Of a stretch of 64,000 nucleotides of DNA, positions 58,021 to 64,000 are shown piece after piece. Both the position numbers and the translations under genes were made by a program. This DNA comes from Isoetes taiwanensis (Eukaryota; Streptophyta; Lycopodiopsida; Isoetales; Isoetaceae). Under the pieces are notes generated by a model. It made no database searches and was not told where the DNA came from. It saw only the letters and a program-made list of their open reading frames with translations. The stretch is from NCBI GenBank assembly GCA_021234155.1, contig JAJEKV010000041.1, positions 5,942,829 through 6,006,828 of the forward strand, in the 5' to 3' direction. Numbering within the stretch: position 1 is the first letter of the stretch; each line of letters opens with the position of its first letter.

Positions 58021-58876
58021 GATTGATCGTGCATTCCGAACTTTTCTTCCCTGGGCTGATCATGTTGAGGCATGTGAGGCTTTGCAAGGGATCCCGACCC
58101 TTGGTGCACAAACCACCCACATGGATAAGAAAATTTATCTTGGAATGTGAGAGGCATCAAATCCTCTCATGTAATAAGCGAAAGCACGCCTCGCCATGGC
58201 TGCGGAAGAATCTTAATCCAGATATCTTGTGTTTGCGGGGAGCATAAATGTGCCGACATAATATATTAACAACCTAATGAATATCTTGGGTAATCGCGAT
58301 GTGGTCTGCGCAATTGCTACAACGGGTGAGGCCGTGGAAGGTACTTTGATTTGTTGGAAAATGGGTGTACATGTAACCTTTTCAGCCACAGATAGCCTGT
58401 GTACAATTAGGCGTTGATTAAATGGAAGGAGGGCCAGTTTGAGTGGGGCTTACTAAATGTGTATGCACCAATTGGGGCCACTCAGAGAGGTTGCTTATGG
58501 GCACAACTGTGAAATAAGCTCCAATCCTTTGGAATGGATTATACATGGTTTGTCCTGGGTGACTTTAACATGGTGGAGCTCCCAGAGGACAGGCATGGTA
58601 TTGGTTCAGATATTGTGCAGGGTTTTGAGCGTGACCAATAGCTTAGGCTTGTGCAGGAGTGGGGTTTGACAGAGCTTCTCGGGGATCGGAATTTTACTTG
58701 GTGCAATAATTGGCTGGGGCACGGTAGGGCATACTCTAGGCTGGATAGAGTTTATGGCACTCCAGCAGTCTTGGATTATGCTCCAGCCTTCACTAGGGTG
58801 AATGTTCTGGCCACCTCTGTCTCTGATCACATGCCCCAGATCATTCAGCGGCTTCATGACCACCCACAGCGGCCTC
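58021..58876 (+). mobile_element. LINE endonuclease (APE-type) fragment, cut by the second chromovirus
   Basis: MDYTWFVLGDFNMVELPEDR (58533-58592, allowing for frame) has the GDFN motif of AP-like endonucleases. WGLTELLGDRNFTWCNNW and RAYSRLDRVYG (58654-58765) and SVSDHMPQI (58818-58845), containing the SDH motif, follow in order. The sequence stops at 58876, where the LTR begins. Earlier sequence has stops. Probably family L, whose RT halves are elsewhere in the window. Confidence 0.8.
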
Positions 58877-60482
58877 TGTGACGCTCCCAGAACATATACG
58901 ACACTCAGACGTATACATATGGGGACTTTCCCCTCCCATGGCAACTGACTCGCCAGGAGTAGGGCCCTCCGTCAAACTCGGGCCATCTATAGAAAGATGC
59001 TCGAGTGAAGGACACAGAGGGGTCATTCGGCCCACGCCTTCAATGGGGCTCCTATGTCGCGGAAGCGTGAATACAAGGTTAGCACACATCATAATCATAT
59101 CATAAAATACCACCACGAGGGGTGGCACATCCATCCACATGACAACATCAACAAAGAATATGCATTTAATACTAGGGAAAACGCCCCAAACCCATGGTTC
59201 TACCCCGGCTCGGACTCCAGTGAGGATCGACTGACGGCTAGATCTCAAGAGATCAGCAGACCGAATCTTGGCATGGCGTTGGCTGGCATAGAACATTGGC
59301 TAGGGTTGTCCACTCCATCCGCCCCTCCTGTGCACACTTTGCAAATGAGTCGAATCATGCTATGGCGTCACTATAGCGTTAGGAGATTAGACTCAAGGTA
59401 TCACCCTTCGAGCCTACCTGTGGTTCATGACATTGACGCCTGGGCCCGATGAGGAGTGTCGGGGAAGTGTCCCTTCCGGGATCACGGTGGTTCCATGGAT
59501 GAGCTAGAGAATACGTGCCGCTTCAGCACCCCCCCGCATCCATGCCAACTTACTCACCCTAAATCTACTCAAAGCATGGGGTGCCCCATAATGGTCACAC
59601 CTCCGGACCTGTGGAGTGTCGGGACCCATACCCCGCCCCTCTACGCGGACAGGCCATCGCCTAGCCCATTGTAGGAGTCCCGTGAGCCTTGTATGTTGGT
59701 GCAAGTCCCCACCCCACTTCACCACTGCTCGTGCAAGACCACCCCCACTTCACCACTGCGTCCCTTCTCTGGTGCTAAGCCATTCCATAGCATCCACGAC
59801 TCGGTGGTCTCTTGTGCACAGGCCGCATCAATTGGGAATTAAAGGAGCTACTAGGAGCATACTAAAGCATATGGCACAGAGGTCTCTACCCCCCTCTAAT
59901 CCCTGCTTTATGGAAGTTTAACAGAGCTACTTTCATAACACATCCATCCATCCATAATAAACATAATCCATAATCGAAATGTAAATCCTAAATACCAAAG
60001 AAGGGTTAATCCTAAGTAAGAACAACCAAAGAAGACTCAAAGAACTTAACTGAAACTTTATCCTTAAAGATATCAACTAGATTATCTACTAACCCGAGTT
60101 CCAACTTGATCCATTGTCATGAGGCGCCTCCATCTCTCAGAATCTGGGTGTTCAGCAATCCCGGGGGTGCTCCTTCTCCTGGGTCGATTTAGGGTCAAGT
60201 GGAATAGTGATCCACCTTGATGGCCCAAATTAGCATTCCCCATGCTGGCCAATCGAGTTTGGCCAGGTGGCGCCTTCCCAAATCATTAATTAACTTAATT
60301 AACCCACTTAGATATTAATTCCTTAATTATAGGTTATTATCCTTAATAATTAAATTAGCATAGCTAATTTAATCCCTTTTAGGTCAACCCCCTAGGTTAC
60401 AATACCCCATGGTGGCGTACCTTTACTGGGAGACGTGTCAGTATATTTATGCGTATACCGTATAAATACTTGGAACGTCACA
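58877..60482 (-). repeat. 3' LTR of the second chromovirus
   Basis: 1606 bp; on the minus strand TGTGACGTTCCAAGTATTTA to GGGAGCGTCACA. Next to it on the right is CATTCTCCCCTCCTT, the inverse of the polypurine tract. Its body is not obviously similar to the LTR at 40786. Confidence 0.88.
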
Positions 60483-60497
60483 TTCTCCCCTCCTTAG
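60483..60497 (-). other. Polypurine tract of the second chromovirus
   Basis: The minus strand reads AAGGAGGGGAGAAT directly before TGTGACGTT. Confidence 0.85.
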
Positions 60498-60966
60498 AAA
60501 TAATGCCGTCCTCAGCACTGGGGTTAGATACAAATATAGGAAATTACATTATGAAGGAAGGTAATTCCTTATTTTCGAAGGTAATACATTAAAAACGTTA
60601 AAGTTTGAAACAGTTTAAGCATCGAGGTGCATTTGACATGATTATCACAAGAAAAGAGTTCAAGGACCAAAGTCCAATATCAACATCAGAGTAACAAAAG
60701 GACAAGACTTGTAGACAAAATAAAACTGGAGAAGTCGGGCCATCAGCAACCCTCTATACATGGCCAGGTCACGTACTGCTCACTGTCCTGCACATGTCAG
60801 TACATTAGTTTATATAGATAAAATAATTAGGTTGTGGTTGAAGGGACCACCCCCATAAAAGAAATTCTATCTACAGGGGAACCTATCATGCTTATGGTTC
60901 GCAATTCATTGCGGCGTAAGGAGTGGTCAAGTTCCTATTATAGCCGAGATGAACGCGGGCTATCAA

Positions 60967-61833
60967 CTACATGCTTTCCAAGCAATTCGCGGTCATGTCC
61001 ACATTGACAGTACACCACGTCCTAGGGAACACGAAGGTGATCCCATCATCGGTAACTATTATCAAGTACGATGCATCAACCCCTCTACTGCATGATTCTC
61101 GGCGAATCAAGCCTTCAAGCTTACCGCCGGGAGAGGGGTTGATAGCATCGTTGATGGTGCGGCCCTGAGATTCGCGCATGAAGTCCAGATAGTGCTTCTC
61201 AAGGTCCATCTTCATCACCCACGTAACATCCTCTGCTGGCAAGTGTTTCCACTTAACCAAGTATTGTAGCATTTGACTCCTTCTGGTCTGCTTATAGGCC
61301 CGATCAAGAAGAGCTTCAGGCACTATATCTAGATGCTCTTCCGTCATTTCAAGAAGGGTGGGTGTATCCAAGATCTCCTCTGGATCTGGGGTGTGTTGTT
61401 TCAGAAGACTCACGTGAAAGACCTTGTGGATCTTCAAGCGGGGTGGCAAATCCAAGCGATATGCCTGTTCTCCAACACGTTCAGTGATGTTGAACGCCCC
61501 AACCCATCTGGGTGCCAGCTTCTTGCAGTTACCAATCTTAAGCTTGGCTTGTTTTACCTTAATCTTAAGCCAAACTGACTCGCCCACCTGGAAGTCTCGT
61601 GGGGTTCTGTGCTTATCCGCCACACTCTTCTGGCGACTACGTGCAGCCAATAAGTAACCACGAACTTCTTCAACCAAAGCTTGCAATTCCAAGAGGAGTT
61701 GTTGAGAAACCTCCACTTTAGAAAAGGGATTATGCCATGTGTCTGGAGTAAGGCATTGATAACCATAATTTATCATAAAGGGAGACATTCTGGAAGACTC
61801 CTGTTTCATGCTGTTATAGGCAAATTCGACCAA
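60967..61833 (-). CDS. pol: Integrase C-terminal region with chromodomain-like tail (chromovirus pol)
   Basis: An open frame of 288 codons, the end of pol. It starts VEFAYNSMKQESSRMSPFMI, the conserved end of the integrase core, followed by VWLKIKVKQ and KKLAPRWVGAF (the GPF/Y-type module), then HKVFHVSLLKQH. The chromodomain-like part is near residues 190-235: SQMLQYLVKWKHLPAEDVTW with MDLEKHYLDF. By family knowledge, this tail directs integration to marked chromatin. A stop separates this frame from the catalytic core at 61849-62295. It terminates about 485 bp before the LTR. Confidence 0.85.
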   Translation of the reverse strand: MVEFAYNSMKQESSRMSPFMINYGYQCLTPDTWHNPFSKVEVSQQLLLELQALVEEVRGYLLAARSRQKSVADKHRTPRDFQVGESVWLKIKVKQAKLKIGNCKKLAPRWVGAFNITERVGEQAYRLDLPPRLKIHKVFHVSLLKQHTPDPEEILDTPTLLEMTEEHLDIVPEALLDRAYKQTRRSQMLQYLVKWKHLPAEDVTWVMKMDLEKHYLDFMRESQGRTINDAINPSPGGKLEGLIRRESCSRGVDASYLIIVTDDGITFVFPRTWCTVNVDMTANCLESM

Positions 61834-61848
61834 ATAAATATAGTCAGC

Positions 61849-62295
61849 TCATTGTGATTGTTTACTCCACACATAACTTCGTAGCATATCCTCTATAATA
61901 CGATTGGTACGCTCTGTCTGACCATCCATCTGCGGATGATATGCCGTACTCATAGCAAGCTTGGTTTGGATGGTTGCAAAGAAATCTTTCCAGAATGCAC
62001 TTACGAATTTGGGATCTCTGTCGGATACAATAACTCGTGGCATTCCATGCAATCTGAAGATCTCCTTCGCGAATAGCAAAGCGGTATCGAAGGCTGTGTC
62101 TGTGGTACGACATGGCAAGAAATGAGCCATTTTCGATAATTTGTCGACCACTACCATTAATGCATCATATCCATGGAGAGTTCGTGGAAGGCCTACAATG
62201 AAATCCATGGTTATCTCTTCCCATTTAGCATTGGGAACATCCAGAGGTTGCAACTCTCCTGGAATCCTTAGCTGCTCAGCTTTGGTTCCTGACAC
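61849..62295 (-). CDS. pol: Integrase catalytic core (chromovirus pol)
   Basis: A 148-codon frame with MDFIVGLPRTLHGYDALMVV (first catalytic Asp in MDFI), DKLSKMAHFLPC, HGMPRVIVSDRDPKFVSAFW (second catalytic Asp in SDRD) and AYHPQMDGQTERTNR with the catalytic Glu. The DDE triad is therefore complete. The upstream zinc-binding motif ends the neighbouring frame at 62276, and a small overlap/frameshift joins them. Confidence 0.9.
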   Translation of the reverse strand: MSGTKAEQLRIPGELQPLDVPNAKWEEITMDFIVGLPRTLHGYDALMVVVDKLSKMAHFLPCRTTDTAFDTALLFAKEIFRLHGMPRVIVSDRDPKFVSAFWKDFFATIQTKLAMSTAYHPQMDGQTERTNRIIEDMLRSYVWSKQSQ

Positions 62296-62905
62296 TGCTT
62301 AATATACCTTGCATAGAAGGCCAAAAATAACTGGAGCGGATCTTAAAGTAGGTCTTTATGAAACCTGCATGTCCAGCTATAGGGCTGTTGTGTGTATCAT
62401 GGAGAATAAGCTTACGCACTCCTGAAGTCTCAGGTACACACAACTTGTCTTTGTGATATAACAATTTGCCCTCTTTCTTATACGAACGGAAAGCTTCACG
62501 TTCTTTATCTGTGCGTGCCTCCTTAGCCAAGCTATCCCACACCTCACGGAACTCTGGATCCGTGGCTAAGGTCTGCTTTATCTGTTTTCCAAACTCACTG
62601 GTGAGTGTGGAAATCGCGTTACAATGGGTTCGGGTTACCAAGGGATGGCATGACAACGCATCCGCAACCACATTGTGTTTCCCAGGCTTATACATAATCT
62701 CAAAATCATACTCCTCGAGAAACTCTATCCATCTTCTCTGACGGAGGTTGAGATTGGGCTGGGTTGTTAGATAACGGAGACTCTGATGATCCGTATCGAG
62801 CTGGAATCTTCTACCAAGAAGGTAGTGTCTCCATATACGCAGAGCACGGACAACGGCTAACAACTCCTGGTCATGGGTAGGGTATCGCTGCTCAGTCTCG
62901 TTCAT
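62276..62905 (-). CDS. pol: RNase H C-terminal half plus integrase zinc-binding domain (chromovirus pol)
   Basis: A 209-codon frame: RYPTHDQELLAVVRALRIWR (RNase H, with the catalytic Glu region), DTDHQSLRYL with an RNase H Asp, KPGKHNVVADALSCHP ending RNase H, then the tether and an H2C2 segment, LHDTHNSPIAGHAGFIKTYF. The frame ends before the second Cys pair of the zinc finger. Confidence 0.9.
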   Translation of the reverse strand: MNETEQRYPTHDQELLAVVRALRIWRHYLLGRRFQLDTDHQSLRYLTTQPNLNLRQRRWIEFLEEYDFEIMYKPGKHNVVADALSCHPLVTRTHCNAISTLTSEFGKQIKQTLATDPEFREVWDSLAKEARTDKEREAFRSYKKEGKLLYHKDKLCVPETSGVRKLILHDTHNSPIAGHAGFIKTYFKIRSSYFWPSMQGILSSVRNQS

Positions 62906-62938
62906 TTTCTTTGAATCATAGGCAATAACCCTCCCCTC

Positions 62939-63184
62939 CTATATTAGGACTCCACCGGTAGCAATCTTACTGGCATCCGTGGCTACTAGTTTATCCTTTT
63001 CGGGATCCGACAATGTGAGAACTGGTGCTGACGTTAAAGCATCTTTAAGCTTCTGAAAGCTTTCCTGGACCCTTGCTTTCCAATGCTCAATCCAATCCTT
63101 CACTTTTTCATGCTTTGTAAGATCAGTAAGCGGTGCTGCAATCTTTGCAAAATCCTTAACAAATTTTCGGTAATATCCTGCCAA
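62939..63184 (-). CDS. pol: RT connection / RNase H N-terminal segment (chromovirus pol)
   Basis: MAGYYRKFVKDFAKIAAPLT, then LTSAPVLTLSDPEKDKLVAT-DAS, the canonical connection between RT and RNase H with its first catalytic Asp (DAS). An in-frame stop at 62936-62938 separates it from the next part. Confidence 0.88.
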   Translation of the reverse strand: MAGYYRKFVKDFAKIAAPLTDLTKHEKVKDWIEHWKARVQESFQKLKDALTSAPVLTLSDPEKDKLVATDASKIATGGVLI

Positions 63185-63449
63185 TCCTAAGAAACTTCGG
63201 ACCTCTGCCTGGAATGGGCCAATCCTTTACTGCCTCTATCTTTGCTGGATCGGTAGCAATTCCCTCTACTGAAATGATATGTCCCAAATAATCCACCTTC
63301 GGAGTGGCAAACTTGCACTTAGAGAACTTGGCAAAGAGCTGGTGGCATCTTAGCTTTTGTAGGGCCAACCGAAGATGTTTCTCATGCTCCTCTAGAGTCT
63401 TACTATAGTTGAGAATGTCGTCAAAGAAAATAACAACAAAATCATCCAA
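63156..63449 (-). CDS. pol: Reverse transcriptase, palm/thumb segment with FFDD box (chromovirus pol)
   Basis: The frame starts DDFVVIFFDDILNYSKTLEE; FFDD is the polymerase catalytic box (equivalent to YVDD). It continues with QLFAKFSKCKFATPKVDYLG and HIISVEGIATDPAKIEAVKD before a frame change near 63200. Confidence 0.9.
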   Translation of the reverse strand: MDDFVVIFFDDILNYSKTLEEHEKHLRLALQKLRCHQLFAKFSKCKFATPKVDYLGHIISVEGIATDPAKIEAVKDWPIPGRGPKFLRIGRILPKIC

Positions 63450-63452
63450 GTA

Positions 63453-63866
63453 TTATCGGAAGACATCATTCATCAATCGCATGAAAGTTGCGGGGGCATT
63501 AGTTAATCCAAAAGGCATAACAGTAAACTCATAATGCCCATATCTAGTGCGAAAGGCAGATTTATGGATGTCTTCCTCTTTAATTCTTATCTGATGATAT
63601 CCGGAGCGTAGGTCAATCTTTGAGAAGTACCTGACCCCTTGCAACTGGTCCATAAGATCATCTGCTCTAGGCAAAGCATAGCGATTCTTGATGGTATGCT
63701 TATTGAGTTGCCGATAATCAATACACATCCTCAAGGAGCCATCCTTCTTTTTAACAAAGAGGATAGGAGCGCCAAAAGACGAAACACTAGGCCGAATGAA
63801 GCCTAGGTTTAATAGCTCCTGAAGTTGCTTCTTAAGCTCGCCAATCTGTGGGGACTCATACGGCAC
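63453..63866 (-). CDS. pol: Reverse transcriptase, N-terminal segment (chromovirus pol)
   Basis: 137 codons with [69 protein letters not shown] (first catalytic Asp) and [21 protein letters not shown] stop in MNDVFR*YL just before FFDD splits it from the next frame. Confidence 0.92.
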   Translation of the reverse strand: MPYESPQIGELKKQLQELLNLGFIRPSVSSFGAPILFVKKKDGSLRMCIDYRQLNKHTIKNRYALPRADDLMDQLQGVRYFSKIDLRSGYHQIRIKEEDIHKSAFRTRYGHYEFTVMPFGLTNAPATFMRLMNDVFR

Positions 63867-64000
63867 GGGCCTTCTTGGTAGGCTTAGTATCTGGTTCCAA
63901 AGCTATCTCACATTCCACCCCTCTGAATGGAGGAAGTTTCTGGATCTCGTCTGGAAAGAGATCATTAAATTCCCTAAGGAGATTAGCAATGCTTTCTGGC

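Larger units (their letters stand above)
58877..64000 (-). mobile_element. Second Ty3/Gypsy chromovirus, 3' part, running off the right edge
   Basis: In minus sense, from the right edge, the order is RT, RNase H, integrase, chromodomain, PPT and 3' LTR. The pol frames are much better preserved than in the 13.4-kb element, though broken at a few places. LTR ends (TGTGACG...CGTCACA) and PPT are shared with the 13.4-kb element, so they are related families. The 5' end, and whether it has accessory modules, lie outside the window. Confidence 0.9.

Overview
The window is nuclear DNA of a land plant with a repeat-rich genome. Spliced plant genes with short introns (a two-exon COX5C and an intronless RING-H2 E3 ligase) sit in mostly transposon-derived sequence: Ty3/Gypsy chromoviruses, non-LTR retrotransposons, a MULE, hAT-type MITEs and an HUH-endonuclease element. 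Nothing fixes the species. The diverged COX5C and the HUH element make me lean to a seed-free plant or gymnosperm, as a weak inference.

Layout. 1-1850 is the 5' end of a minus-oriented LTR retrotransposon. 3775-5735 (minus) is a decayed multi-exon gene with tiny repeated exons. 6050-6440 is a LINE 3' end. 7129-8388 is the RING-H2 ligase, with a partial copy of its 3' end at 9079-9260. 9393-10118 is a tandem duplication with a hAT MITE in one copy. 10715-12850 is a non-autonomous LTR element carrying minisatellites. 15397-17910 is a non-autonomous MULE inside an 85-bp tandem array. 19176-19521 (minus) is COX5C. 22236-23880 is a LINE. 24243-26424 is an HUH (Rep-like) endonuclease gene, split by a GTAC-rich hAT MITE, plus a companion ORF. 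29050-42460 is a 13.4-kb chromovirus. 47407-48634 is a two-exon coiled-coil gene. 50862-58876 is a patchwork of LINE, Copia and Gypsy fragments. From 58877 to the end is a second chromovirus on the minus strand, inserted in a LINE.

Most notable are two systems. (1) The 13.4-kb chromovirus carries about 4.4 kb of extra sequence between its primer-binding site and gag. It holds two transcription-unit-like modules, each with a pair of about 67-bp imperfect palindromes, then a TATA box, then an ORF. The first ORF begins with the first nine residues of the mature histone H3 tail (ARTKQTARK), and the same element ends pol with a chromodomain-like segment. (2) The HUH element has a HLH metal-binding motif and a YCLK tyrosine motif in one gene, with no helicase visible, and a downstream ORF with a SUMO-interaction-like motif. 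A hAT MITE with an 8-bp target duplication sits exactly between the two catalytic motifs.

Limits: the 13.4-kb element is full of small indels, concentrated in GC-rich stretches even between its two LTRs. Some breaks may be assembly errors, so its intactness is uncertain.
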